A stretch of 64,000 bases of DNA from positions 145,489 to 209,488 of the forward strand of contig VFZN01000006.1 of assembly GCA_016871195.1 (NCBI GenBank). Reading direction: 5' to 3'. This document shows, in pieces, positions 8,829-17,924 of the stretch. The notes beneath the pieces were generated by a model. The model was not told the DNA's origin, did not search any database, and worked only from the letters and a program-made list of their open reading frames with translations. The number at the start of each line of letters is the position of its first letter. Position 1 is the stretch's first letter. The position numbers were made by a program, and so were the translations under genes. The stretch is from Acidobacteriota bacterium. Its GTDB lineage: Bacteria > Acidobacteriota > Vicinamibacteria > Vicinamibacterales > UBA2999.

Positions 8829-9851
8829 GTGGAACACAACGACCTGCACACGCCCGATGATCTGGCACTGGCCGACCGGATGAAGGAGGGCCGTGACCGC
8901 ATCATCACGGAGCTGCGCAAGCTCATCATCGGGCAGGACGCCGTGGTCGAGCAGGTGCTGCTGTCGCTCTTCGTCGGCGGCAACAGCCTCATCGTCGGCG
9001 TGCCCGGCCTCGCCAAGACGCTGCTCATTCACACGATGGCGCGTGTGCTCGAGCTGAAGTTCAACCGCGTGCAGTTCACGCCGGACCTGATGCCGTCGGA
9101 CATTACCGGGACCGACATCATTCAGGAGGATCCGGCGACCGGCCGTCGCCAGATGGTGTTTGCGCCGGGGCCGATTTTCGCGAACATCGTCCTGGCGGAT
9201 GAAATCAATCGCACGCCGCCGAAGACGCAGTCGGCTCTGCTGGAAGCGATGCAGGAGCACCGCGTCACCATTCAGGGGCGCACCTACACGCTCGATGAAC
9301 CCTTCTACGTGTTTGCGACACAGAACCCGATCGAGCTGGAAGGCACCTATCCGCTCCCCGAGGCGCAGCTCGACCGGTTCATGTTCCAGATTGTCATCGA
9401 GCATCCACCCGAGGACGAAGAGCTGGAGATCATCCGCACGACCACCGCGGTCGTGGACCCGCACTTCGAACGCACGGTGACCGGTGCCGACCTGGTCGCG
9501 TTCCAGCGGCTGGTGCGCCGTGTGCCCGTCGCCGATCCGGTGCTGCGGTATGCCCTGGCGATTGTGCGGGCCAGCCGCCCCGGGTCGCCCACCTGTCCCG
9601 ACTCGGTGAAGAAGTGGGTGGCGTTCGGGGGCAGCGTGCGCGCGGCGCAGTACTTGGTACTGGCCGGCAAGGCGCGGGCGCTCACCCAGGGGCGCTATCA
9701 CGTCGGCATCGAGGACATCCGCTCGATGGCACATCCGGTGCTACGGCACCGTGTGCTGACCAATTTCCTCGCCCAGTCGGAAGGCATCACGAGCGACCTG
9801 CTGGTCGACCGGCTGCTGAGTGCGGTGCCGGCGCCGCGGTCGGGCATGTAG
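8829..9851 (+). CDS. MoxR-family AAA+ ATPase
   Basis: 340 residues. It has a MoxR-type Walker A GVPGLAKT (57-64), Walker B LADEIN (122-127), sensor 1 in VFATQNP (161-167) and the C-terminal lid domain. MoxR ATPases act as chaperone-like remodellers, usually of a VWA partner encoded beside them; here three VWA proteins flank it. The GTG at 8829 is chosen because AGGGAG lies seven bases upstream; a second GTG at 8802 has no ribosome site. The gene starts 48 bases after the first VWA gene and is followed after 12 bases by the DUF58 gene. Confidence 0.93.
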   Translation: MEHNDLHTPDDLALADRMKEGRDRIITELRKLIIGQDAVVEQVLLSLFVGGNSLIVGVPGLAKTLLIHTMARVLELKFNRVQFTPDLMPSDITGTDIIQEDPATGRRQMVFAPGPIFANIVLADEINRTPPKTQSALLEAMQEHRVTIQGRTYTLDEPFYVFATQNPIELEGTYPLPEAQLDRFMFQIVIEHPPEDEELEIIRTTTAVVDPHFERTVTGADLVAFQRLVRRVPVADPVLRYALAIVRASRPGSPTCPDSVKKWVAFGGSVRAAQYLVLAGKARALTQGRYHVGIEDIRSMAHPVLRHRVLTNFLAQSEGITSDLLVDRLLSAVPAPRSGM

Positions 9852-9863
9852 GCGGGCACGGAC

Positions 9864-10769
9864 ATGGCAGCGACCCTGGCTCCCGGTGCCCGGTTTGTCG
9901 ACCCGGCCGTGCTGGCCCGCGTCAGCAACCTCGAGTTTGTGGCGCGCTCGGTGGTGGACGGTGTGGTCAACGGGCTGCACCGCTCGCCGCTCTTCGGCAC
10001 GTCGGTCGACTTTGCGGAACACCGCGGCTATGTCGCGGGCGATGACCTGCGCCGGCTCGACTGGAAGGTCTTCGGACGCACCGACAAGTACTACGTGAAG
10101 GAATTCGAAGCCGACTCGAACGCGGCCTTCACCGTCCTGCTGGATGTGTCCGCGTCGATGGGCTTCGGCGAGCGGCTGAGCAAGCTCGACTATGCGCGCA
10201 CGCTGGCCGCATGCCTGCTGTACCTGGTGCATCAGCAGCGCGACCGCGTGGGGCTGGCGACGTTCGATACCGAGGTGCGCACCTACGTGCCCGCGGCCTC
10301 GCGGCACCTGCACACGGTACTGCACACTCTCGACCGCGTGGTGGCCGAGCGCCCCGGCGCGTTCGAAGCCCCCGTGACCCGCCTCGCCGAACAGCTGACC
10401 CGCCGGGGTGTGGTCGTCGTGATTTCCGATCTGTATGCGGAACCCGATGATGTGTTCCGCACTTTGGCGCCGTTGCGCTTCCGCGGCCACGACGTGCTGC
10501 TGTTTCACGTGCTCGATCGCGCCGAGCTCGAGTTTCCGTATGACACGCCGTCGACGTTTGAGGATTTGGAAGACGGCGACCAGGTGCCGGTGTCTCCCGA
10601 TGCGCTGCGGACCGGATATCTGGCCCTGATGCAGGTGCATCTCGAGACGCTGGCGACCCGGGCCCGGGCACAGCAGATCGACTATCTGCAACTGTCGACG
10701 GACCAGCCGCTGGACCACGCGCTCTACCACTATCTGTCGGCCCGCGACCGGGCGCTGCGGACGCGCTGA
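9864..10769 (+). CDS. DUF58 protein (VWA-like)
   Basis: 301 residues. The family signature is complete: HRSPLFGTSVDFAEHRGY (about 39-56), GDDLRRLDWKVFGR (59-72), then a VWA-like domain with a full MIDAS triad DVSAS (94-98). DUF58 proteins are found next to moxR in many phyla and are thought to be its partner or substrate. No transmembrane helix is evident, so the protein is probably cytoplasmic, where the ATPase acts. Its stop shares one base with the next ATG (TGATG), showing translational coupling. Confidence 0.92.
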   Translation: MAATLAPGARFVDPAVLARVSNLEFVARSVVDGVVNGLHRSPLFGTSVDFAEHRGYVAGDDLRRLDWKVFGRTDKYYVKEFEADSNAAFTVLLDVSASMGFGERLSKLDYARTLAACLLYLVHQQRDRVGLATFDTEVRTYVPAASRHLHTVLHTLDRVVAERPGAFEAPVTRLAEQLTRRGVVVVISDLYAEPDDVFRTLAPLRFRGHDVLLFHVLDRAELEFPYDTPSTFEDLEDGDQVPVSPDALRTGYLALMQVHLETLATRARAQQIDYLQLSTDQPLDHALYHYLSARDRALRTR

Positions 10770-12805
10770 TGCTGCTCGCGCCGTGGTTCCTGCTGGGGCT
10801 GGTGGCACTGGGCGTGCCGGTGCTGGTGCATCTCACCCAGCGTGAACGCGCGCGCGTCACGGCATTTCCGTCTCTGATGTTCATCCGGAAGGTGCCGTTC
10901 GAGACGACGCGCCGACGGCGGTTGCGCGATCGGGTGCTGTTCGCCCTGCGGGCGCTGGCGTTGACACTGGTGGTGCTGGCGTTCACGCGGCCCTTCTGGC
11001 CGCAGCCGCCTGCGGTGCTGGCCGCCGATGGGGCGCGTGAACTGGTGGTGCTGGTCGACCGCAGCTACAGCCTGCAGGCCGAGGGGCAGTGGGCCAGGGT
11101 CCAGGAGGCGGTGGCGTCGACGCTCGAGGGGATGCAGCCCGGAGACCGCGTCTCACTGGTCGGATTTGCCGACCGTGCGGAACTGCTGGTGCGTGCCACG
11201 CAGGATGCGGACGAGGTGCGTGCGGCCGCGGGATCCCTGCGTCCCGGCGACGGGGCCACGGCCTATGGCGGCGCGCTCAAGCTGGCGGCGGGAGTACTCG
11301 CCGAGTCGCCGCTGCCGCGCCGCGAAGCCGTGCTGGTGTCGGACTTTCAGCAGGTGGGCTGGACCCCTGAGGGCATCTTCCGGCTGCCGCCGGGTGCGGT
11401 GTTCACACCGGTGGTGATTCCGATGCCCACGGTCAGCACCGTCTCGGTAGCGCCGCTCGAGGTGGAACGGCAGGTGCGCCCCGACGCGCCGGAACGTCTG
11501 GTGGTCACCGGCAGGGTCCGTCGACAGCCGGGGCCGACGGCGCCCGCGCAGGTGGCGATGACGCTTGAGATCGATGGCCGGGCCGTGCAGACCGAGACGA
11601 TGTCTTTCGGGGACCGGGATGTGGCCTCGGTGACGTTTGCGCCGGTTGTCCGAGGCCGCGACACGCTGCGTGTCACCACCCGCATTGCGCCGGACGCGCA
11701 GCCGGCCGACGATGCCTTCCATGTGGTGGTGGGAGAGGCCCCGGCGATCGCCGTGCTGATGGTGGGCGCCGAGACCGTCGGTGGGCGAGGGGGTGACGGG
11801 TATCTCGCCCGTGCACTCGATATCGGCGACCGGCCGCGCCTCGCGCGCACCACGGTGCCGCTGGATGAGGTGACGTCTGCTCAACTGGCAGGTGCGCGGG
11901 TGGTCATCCTGCAGGATGTGGCGGTGACCGAGACGCAGGCGGCCGCGCTGCGCAGCTTTGTCGAGAGCGGCGGGGGGCTAGTGGTGCTGGCTGGTGAGCG
12001 CACGCGCCTGGCGGGTGAATCGTTCTGGCCGGGGACCCTGCAGGCCGAGGAGGATCACGGGCGCGACGGTGCGCAGCTCGTGCAGCTGGCCTACGGACAT
12101 CCCGTGTTCGAGCCGTTCCGGACGCCGCGCAGCGGCGAGTTTGCGACGGTGCGCGTGCGTCGCTCGCGCCGACTGGCTGCTCGGCCCGGCGACCAGGTGC
12201 TGGCCTGGTTCAGTTCGGGGCGGCCCGCGCTGGTGGAAGGTGTGCGCGGACGGGGCCGGGTGCTGGTGGCGGGGATACCCCTTGGCGACCCGTCGTGGAG
12301 CGACCTTCCGATGAAGCCGGTCTTCCTGCCGTTCGCCCACGAACTGGTGCGCCACGCCGCGGGATACCGGGCCGATGCCGGGTGGATGACCGTGGGTGAG
12401 GCGATCGACACCGGTGTGCCGGCCTCGCTCGTGGTGGGGCCCGGTGGCCAGCGCCAGTCACCCCCGGAGGGATCCACGGTCGTGCCGGTCGAGCGGGCGG
12501 GCTTTCATGAGGTGCGAGGGCCGCGTGAGGCGCAGCCGCTGCGGGTGGTGGCGGTGAACGTGAATCCGCGCGAGGTCGAGCGGCAGGTGCTCGACCCCGA
12601 GGTGATGCGGCAGGCGCTGGTGTCCGCCGGCACGGATCCCGACGTGGCGACCGGCGGACGGGAGCTGCCGTCGGCCGAGGCCCAGGAACAGCGGCAGCGG
12701 TGGTGGTGGCGTCTGCTCGCCGCAGGTATGCTGCTGCTGGCAGTGGAATCGTGGTGGAGCCGGCGCCTGGCGCCGCTGCGCCCGGAAGGAGTGCGACGCT
12801 CATGA
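10769..12805 (+). CDS. BatA/VWA-domain membrane protein with C-terminal anchor
   Basis: 678 residues. The N-terminus is a textbook BatA domain: membrane helix (residues 4-21), LVHLTQRERARVTAFPSLMF (19-38) and a second helix (55-73). A VWA domain with MIDAS sequence D97-R-S-Y-S follows, then a long beta-rich part that includes an amidotransferase-like fold, and a C-terminal helix near residue 650. The topology places the large middle part in the periplasm. In Bacteroides the Bat proteins were named for aerotolerance, but that role is not proven generally. The start overlaps the DUF58 stop; the stop overlaps the next start by four bases (ATGA). Confidence 0.9.
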   Translation: MLLAPWFLLGLVALGVPVLVHLTQRERARVTAFPSLMFIRKVPFETTRRRRLRDRVLFALRALALTLVVLAFTRPFWPQPPAVLAADGARELVVLVDRSYSLQAEGQWARVQEAVASTLEGMQPGDRVSLVGFADRAELLVRATQDADEVRAAAGSLRPGDGATAYGGALKLAAGVLAESPLPRREAVLVSDFQQVGWTPEGIFRLPPGAVFTPVVIPMPTVSTVSVAPLEVERQVRPDAPERLVVTGRVRRQPGPTAPAQVAMTLEIDGRAVQTETMSFGDRDVASVTFAPVVRGRDTLRVTTRIAPDAQPADDAFHVVVGEAPAIAVLMVGAETVGGRGGDGYLARALDIGDRPRLARTTVPLDEVTSAQLAGARVVILQDVAVTETQAAALRSFVESGGGLVVLAGERTRLAGESFWPGTLQAEEDHGRDGAQLVQLAYGHPVFEPFRTPRSGEFATVRVRRSRRLAARPGDQVLAWFSSGRPALVEGVRGRGRVLVAGIPLGDPSWSDLPMKPVFLPFAHELVRHAAGYRADAGWMTVGEAIDTGVPASLVVGPGGQRQSPPEGSTVVPVERAGFHEVRGPREAQPLRVVAVNVNPREVERQVLDPEVMRQALVSAGTDPDVATGGRELPSAEAQEQRQRWWWRLLAAGMLLLAVESWWSRRLAPLRPEGVRRS

Positions 12806-15800
12806 TCGACCCCACGCGCGCGTCTCTCGAAGCGACCATCGCAGCGGTCCGGCGTCGCTGGCGTACCCGCCTGCTTGTGCGCGGGCTGCTCCACGTGGTG
12901 GCAGCCGGCGTGCTGGCCATCGTCGCGGCCTCGATGGCCCTCGAGTTCTTCCGCTTCAGCCCGCAGGCCGTGTGGGTGGTGCGTGGCCTGATGCTGTGCC
13001 TGCTGGGGGGGGCGGCCTGGTGGGGCGTGCTGCGTCCGTTGCGCCGCGAGGCGAGTGATGCGCAGGTGGCCCTCTATCTGGAAGAGCATGAACCATCGCT
13101 CAATTCGGCCCTGATCACCGCGTTGTCGCCGCCGGCGGAAGTGGCGGTGTCGCCGCGCCTGCGCGAGGGCCTGCTGTCCGCGGTGGAAGAGGCACTGGGC
13201 CGCATCGAGCAGGGACGCCGGATCGACCGCATGCCCCTGCAGCGCTGGTCACTGGCCACGGCGCTGATGTCGGGTGCCGCGATTGCGCTGCTCGTGTTCG
13301 GCCCCGCGCTGCTGCGGCAGACGCTGTCGGCGCTGCTGGTGTGGACGGGTGGCGTCGAAGCCGCATCGCCCTATCGCATTACCGTGACGCCCGGGGACGC
13401 GCGCGTCCCGCAGGGTTCGGACCAGGTCGTGCGCGCCACGCTCGACGGCTTCACTAGCGATGAGGTGCTGCTCCGATTCCGGCCCGAGGGACGCGAGGCC
13501 TTCACGACGGTGCCGATGTTGAAGACCGAGTCGGGCGCCTACGAAGGCTTCCTGTTCGATCTGGCCTCGCCCACGGACTACCTCGTCGATGCGCGCGGGG
13601 TGCGGTCGACGCTGCACCGCTTCACGGCCGTGGAACTTCCGGCGGTGAAGACCCTGTCGGTGCGCGCGGTGTATCCAGCCTACACCGGGCGTGAGCCCGA
13701 GGTGTTCGAGGACGCGGCCGACCTGGCCGTCCTGCGCGGGACCAGACTGGAATTTGTGGTGACGCCGACGCGGCCGGCGACGGCCGGTGCCCTTGACCTC
13801 GGCCAGGGCCAGGTGGTGCCCATGACCGTGGCGGCCGATGGCACGGTGACCGCGGCCTTCACGCCGACGGCAGACGGCACCTATCAGGTGGCCCTGACCG
13901 CGCCCTCCGGCGAACAGGCCATGGCCTCGCCGCAGTACGCCATCGATGTGCTCGACGACCAGCGGCCCACCGTCCGCGTCGTGGCCCCGGGGCGTGACAC
14001 CGATGCGACGCCGGTGCAGGAATTTGCCGTGCGCGTGTCGGCCGACGATGACTACGCGGTGCGGCAGCTGGAGCTGGTGTATGCGGTGAACGGCGGGGCC
14101 GAGCAGTCGGTGCGGCTGTTCGGGGGTGCGCGTCCGACCACAGAGGTCACCGTCGGGCACACCTGGTATTTCGAGGAACTCGGCGTCAAGGCGGGCGACG
14201 TCGTGTCCTATTACGCACGGGCCACCGACAACAACGCGCAGGCCGGGCCGCAGCGGGCGACCAGCGACATGTATTTCGTGCGCGTGCGGCCGTTCGACAA
14301 GGACTTCAAGCCGGCCACATCGATGGGCGGCGGGGGTGGCGGCGGAGGCGGCGGCATGGATCAGGTGGGCGGGCTGTCGCAGCAGCAGCGCCAGATTGTG
14401 TCGGGCACCTTCAATGTGCAGCGCGACCGGGCGACGCTGGGACCGGTCAAGACGCGCGAGGGCCTGACCGTGCTGACACTGTCGCAGGGCCGTGTGCGCG
14501 AACAGGTCGAGGGGCTGGTGACGCGCATGACCAGCCAGCTGGCCGTGCGTGACCCGGCATTCGGGAAGATTGCGGAACTGCTGCCGCAGGCCGCCGCGGC
14601 GATGGCGCAGGCCGAACAGCAGCTGCAGGCGCAGAGTGCCGAGCGGGCGCTGCCGCATGAACAGCGGGCCCTGCAGCTGCTGCAGCAGGCCGAGGAGGAG
14701 TTCGAGCTGCAGGTGCAGACCCGCCAGAACAGCGGTGGAGGCGGCGGCGGGGGCAACAGCGGCTCGATGGCCGATGACCTCGGAGATCTGTTCAAGATGG
14801 AGCTCGACAAGATGGCGAGCCAGTACGAGACCAGCCAGCGGGCCATGCAGCAGCAGGGAGACGCGAAGGTGGACGCACTGGCCGAACGCCTCAAGGATCT
14901 GGCGAAGCGCCAGGAACAGGAAATCGAGCGCCAGCGCCGGATGGCCGCGGGGCAGGGCCCGCGCGTCAGCGGTGGCGACCTGCAGCGTGCCCTGGCCGAT
15001 CAGGCAGAAGAGGCGGCGCGGCAACTCGAGCGGCTCTCGCGCGAACAGTCGCGGGAAGACCTGGCCGACTCGGCCCGCCAGATGCGTGAGGCGGCGCAGG
15101 CCATGCGGCAGGCAGCCAGTGGGGGCGCGGCGGGACGGGGACAGGCGGCAAGTGCTGCACAGCGGCTGCGCGAGGCGCAGCGGCAGCTGGAGCGGGCGCA
15201 GGGGGACCGCAACGGACGGGACCTGCGCGAGGCGCAGCGCCAGGCGGACGAGATTGCCGCTGAGCAGGCGGCGATTGCCGAGGACGTGAACGACCTGCCG
15301 AATGCCGGCGCCGACCGGCTGGGCCGGGCCCAGCTGATTGGCCAGCGGAAGGATGCGCTCGAGCAGAGCGTGGCGCGGCTCGAACAGGAACTCGACCGGC
15401 TGTCGAACGACACGGCCCGCGAGGACCGGGCCGTGTCGCGCGAACTGGCCGAGGCGGCCAACAGTCTCAGGCAGAACCAGGTGCGCGACAAGATTCGGTA
15501 TGCGAAGCGCGCGGCGCAGGGCGGCGCGCCCGAAGACTTCATGCGCAATCTCGAAGCGCAGATTGGCGTGAACATCGACGAGATGCGCGAACGCATCGGG
15601 GCCGCGTCCGATGCCGCACAGCAGCAGCAGGCCGGGCGCGGTCCGGATGCGCTCGAGCGCACACGCGACCTCACGCGCCGCGCCGACTCGATGAGCCGCC
15701 AGCTCGACGAGCGCGCGCAGCGCCTGTCGAGAAACGGCCGTGGTGGGTCGCGTGAGGGTGAGGCGCGGGACGCACGCGACGGTGCCGATGCGGCACGGAA

Positions 15801-16416
15801 CGCAGACGGGGGCCGCGCGGATGATCGCGGTCGGGCGGGCCAGGACCGTACGTCGGGGCGGAACGGACAGGCCAGCCGAGACAGCGCCCAGGGCCGAGCC
15901 GGAGCGCAGGGCCAGCAGGGTCAGGCCGGGCAGCAGGGGCAGGGCTCGCAGGGGCAGGACGGGTCGGATGGGCGCGGCGACGCCGCGTCGGGCGCCCGTG
16001 GCAGCCGCGGTGGCGCGCTCGACGGCGGGGGCGACTGGTGGCGCGAGCCGGGGGACTACTGGACCGGTGACGACATCCGCCAGTTCCGCGGGGAGGTGCA
16101 GCAGTGGATGGGCGAGGCCCGTGCCCTGCGCGAACAGCTGCGCGAGCAGGGCGTCGATGCGCGCGAACTCGACGAGATCATGCGCCGCATGCGCGGGCTC
16201 GATGCCGAACGCCACTACCGCGACGTCGACGCCCTGACCGGGCTGCAGACCTTCGTGGCCGAGCGGATGAAACGGTTTGAATACACCCTGCGCGAACGGG
16301 TGGCCGCCACGGAGGGCCAGACCCGGGTCACGCCCGGAGACACCGTGCCGGCGGAATACCGGACGCTCGTCGAGGAGTATTTCCGGTCGCTGTCGCGCCC
16401 GAGGGCCCCGCAATGA
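12802..16416 (+). CDS. Giant DUF4175-like membrane protein with coiled coil and collagen-like tail
   Basis: 1204 residues. Three helices near the N-terminus (about 28-46, 53-72, 151-174) anchor it; then come Ig/bacterial beta-sandwich-like repeats to about residue 505, a pure glycine run of ten residues (14329-14358), and a very long Gln/Glu/Arg/Ala-rich coiled coil (about 530-970). After that lies a low-complexity Gly-Gln segment with consecutive Gly-X-Y triplets (about 15895-15950), and a final folded domain of about 125 residues. This matches the DUF4175-type protein seen in other MoxR/BatA/DUF4159 clusters. It is probably a periplasmic scaffold. The start is the ATG at 12802, coupled to the BatA stop; it overlaps the DUF4159 gene by four bases. 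Confidence 0.8.
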   Translation: MIDPTRASLEATIAAVRRRWRTRLLVRGLLHVVAAGVLAIVAASMALEFFRFSPQAVWVVRGLMLCLLGGAAWWGVLRPLRREASDAQVALYLEEHEPSLNSALITALSPPAEVAVSPRLREGLLSAVEEALGRIEQGRRIDRMPLQRWSLATALMSGAAIALLVFGPALLRQTLSALLVWTGGVEAASPYRITVTPGDARVPQGSDQVVRATLDGFTSDEVLLRFRPEGREAFTTVPMLKTESGAYEGFLFDLASPTDYLVDARGVRSTLHRFTAVELPAVKTLSVRAVYPAYTGREPEVFEDAADLAVLRGTRLEFVVTPTRPATAGALDLGQGQVVPMTVAADGTVTAAFTPTADGTYQVALTAPSGEQAMASPQYAIDVLDDQRPTVRVVAPGRDTDATPVQEFAVRVSADDDYAVRQLELVYAVNGGAEQSVRLFGGARPTTEVTVGHTWYFEELGVKAGDVVSYYARATDNNAQAGPQRATSDMYFVRVRPFDKDFKPATSMGGGGGGGGGGMDQVGGLSQQQRQIVSGTFNVQRDRATLGPVKTREGLTVLTLSQGRVREQVEGLVTRMTSQLAVRDPAFGKIAELLPQAAAAMAQAEQQLQAQSAERALPHEQRALQLLQQAEEEFELQVQTRQNSGGGGGGGNSGSMADDLGDLFKMELDKMASQYETSQRAMQQQGDAKVDALAERLKDLAKRQEQEIERQRRMAAGQGPRVSGGDLQRALADQAEEAARQLERLSREQSREDLADSARQMREAAQAMRQAASGGAAGRGQAASAAQRLREAQRQLERAQGDRNGRDLREAQRQADEIAAEQAAIAEDVNDLPNAGADRLGRAQLIGQRKDALEQSVARLEQELDRLSNDTAREDRAVSRELAEAANSLRQNQVRDKIRYAKRAAQGGAPEDFMRNLEAQIGVNIDEMRERIGAASDAAQQQQAGRGPDALERTRDLTRRADSMSRQLDERAQRLSRNGRGGSREGEARDARDGADAARNADGGRADDRGRAGQDRTSGRNGQASRDSAQGRAGAQGQQGQAGQQGQGSQGQDGSDGRGDAASGARGSRGGALDGGGDWWREPGDYWTGDDIRQFRGEVQQWMGEARALREQLREQGVDARELDEIMRRMRGLDAERHYRDVDALTGLQTFVAERMKRFEYTLRERVAATEGQTRVTPGDTVPAEYRTLVEEYFRSLSRPRAPQ

Positions 16417-17243
16417 CACGTCTCCTGCTGCTGGCGCTCGTGGTGGCGACCTTGTCGGTGTCGATGGCCGAGGCCCAGCGGGGCCGCGGCTTCGGCCGCT
16501 TCGGCGGGGAAGCCGGCGTGCCGCCGCGCTTCCCGACCGACGCCGATCAGGACGGAGGGTTCCACTTCTGTCGGCTGATGTACCGCACGGTGCGGTCGCA
16601 ACCGCGCGGCATGGGCTGGGGCACCGACTATCCCTTCGCGGACATCAATTACTCTCAGCGGCTGTCGGAGATGACGCGGGCGACGGTGTCACGCACGGAC
16701 GCGGGCCCGTCGCACCTCGTCGTACGGCCCACCGACGACTGGCTGTCGCTCTGTCCCTTCGTCATGGCGTCGGACCCGGGGACGGCCGGATTCACCGACG
16801 AAGATGCCGAGGCGCTGCGCGCGTATCTGCTGAAGGGCGGATTCCTGTGGGCCGACGATTACTGGGGCCCCTACGCCTGGGACGACTTCGCACGGGAGCT
16901 AGCCAAGGTGCTGCCCCCGGGGGCGTATCCGATTCGCGAACTGGCCGCCGATCATCCGCTGTTCCGTGCCCTGTTCCAGGTGCCCGAGATTCCGCAGGTG
17001 CCGGCGTGGCAGTTCTGGCGGCAGACCGGCGGCGACACCTCCGAACTGGGACGGCTGTCGCAGCAGGCGCATGCCGCAGCAATCAGCGACGCGCAGGGAC
17101 GAATCATGGTGCTGCTGACGCACAACACCGATATTGCCGATTCCTGGGAACGCGAAGGGGAAGACGCCGAGTACTTCCGGCTCTTCTCCCCGAAAGGCTA
17201 CGCCCTCGGGATGAATGTGGCCGTCTACGCCATGTCGCACTAG
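16413..17243 (+). CDS. DUF4159 exported protein
   Basis: 276 residues with a signal peptide (residues 1-21, cleavage after AEA) and the DUF4159 fold: FHFCRLMYRTVR (about 50-61), WGTDYPFADINYSQRL (69-84), FLWADDYWGPYAWDDF near 143-158 and LLTHNTDIADSWER near 233-246. DUF4159 domains look like degenerate glutamine-amidotransferase-type alpha/beta folds and normally sit at the end of MoxR/BatA operons, as here. It starts four bases inside the end of the DUF4175-like gene and its stop overlaps the convergent Lon-N gene by four bases. Function is unknown; a periplasmic part of the same complex is inferred. Confidence 0.88.
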   Translation: MTRLLLLALVVATLSVSMAEAQRGRGFGRFGGEAGVPPRFPTDADQDGGFHFCRLMYRTVRSQPRGMGWGTDYPFADINYSQRLSEMTRATVSRTDAGPSHLVVRPTDDWLSLCPFVMASDPGTAGFTDEDAEALRAYLLKGGFLWADDYWGPYAWDDFARELAKVLPPGAYPIRELAADHPLFRALFQVPEIPQVPAWQFWRQTGGDTSELGRLSQQAHAAAISDAQGRIMVLLTHNTDIADSWEREGEDAEYFRLFSPKGYALGMNVAVYAMSH

Positions 17244-17893
17244 TGGCGGGTGCGGAAGTCGGTGAGCCCCGGCTGCTGGTCGAACACGGCACGCAGGTCG
17301 AGCAGGTCGATGAGGGCGCGGCACCGCGCCAGCGGCCCCGGCTGTTCGAGGAGGGCCTGGCGCTCGAGCGGCTCGAAGTCGAGATACTGCGCGAGCGCAT
17401 TCACCACATCGACATCGGGCATGGTGTGGGGCAGCATCGCTTCGGTCCGGGCCCGCGCAAACAGCGGCTCGAGCCGCTGTTCCAGCTCGGTGCGTGCCTG
17501 CGCCAGCGCCTCGTGCTCGGCCTCGGGCACCACCTCTTCGAGGGCCTCCATCTCGACCGTCCGATACAGCAGCTGCGCGTTCGACGTCAGCTCGCGGATG
17601 ACGCGGAACTTGTGCGTCCCTCGCAGCACGAGGTTGAAGCGGCCATCGGCTAATCGCTCGACATGCGAAATGACCCCCACGCACCCGGTCTGGAACACCG
17701 GCGGGCGGTCGGGGTGCCCGGGGGCATCGGTGCCGCGCAGCAGGGTCATGCCGATGAGGCGGTCACTCGACAGGGCGTCGGTGACCATCTGGCGGTAGCG
17801 GGGCTCGAAGATGTGCAGGGGCAGGAAGACGTTCGGGAACAGCACGACCGACGGCAGCGGAAAGATGGGAATGATCGCGTCGCGCGTGGCCAT
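17240..17893 (-). CDS. Stand-alone Lon N-terminal (substrate-binding) domain protein
   Basis: 217 residues consisting only of the LON substrate-binding domain: IPIFPLPSVVLFPNVFLPLHIFEPRYRQM (given as two parts, IPIFPLPSVVLFP and LPLHIFEPRYRQM, about residues 8-35), then GCVGVISHVERLADGRFNLVLRG split over 69-92, and a C-terminal helical part. There is no AAA+ or protease domain. Such short proteins are common beside unrelated genes and may bind substrate or act as adaptors. The ATG at 17893 overlaps the complementary CATG that also contains an ATG for the divergent glycerophosphodiesterase gene. Confidence 0.88.
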   Translation of the reverse strand: MATRDAIIPIFPLPSVVLFPNVFLPLHIFEPRYRQMVTDALSSDRLIGMTLLRGTDAPGHPDRPPVFQTGCVGVISHVERLADGRFNLVLRGTHKFRVIRELTSNAQLLYRTVEMEALEEVVPEAEHEALAQARTELEQRLEPLFARARTEAMLPHTMPDVDVVNALAQYLDFEPLERQALLEQPGPLARCRALIDLLDLRAVFDQQPGLTDFRTRH

Positions 17894-17912
17894 GGCGGAA
17901 TTGTCTCTTCGC

Positions 17913-17918
17913 TATTAT
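17913..17918 (+). promoter_or_regulatory. -10 element of the glycerophosphodiesterase gene
   Basis: TATTAT ends six bases before the GTG at 17925 with no ribosome site between, so the transcript is probably leaderless. It argues against the upstream ATG at 17892 as the start. Confidence 0.5.
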
Positions 17919-17924
17919 GACTGG

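Noticed and set aside
13249-16419. A 1056-codon open frame on the minus strand opposite the DUF4175-like gene.
   Set aside because: It is a mirror of the plus-strand codon bias (GC-rich third positions), has no ribosome site or domain match, and covers a gene with clear overlaps at both ends.
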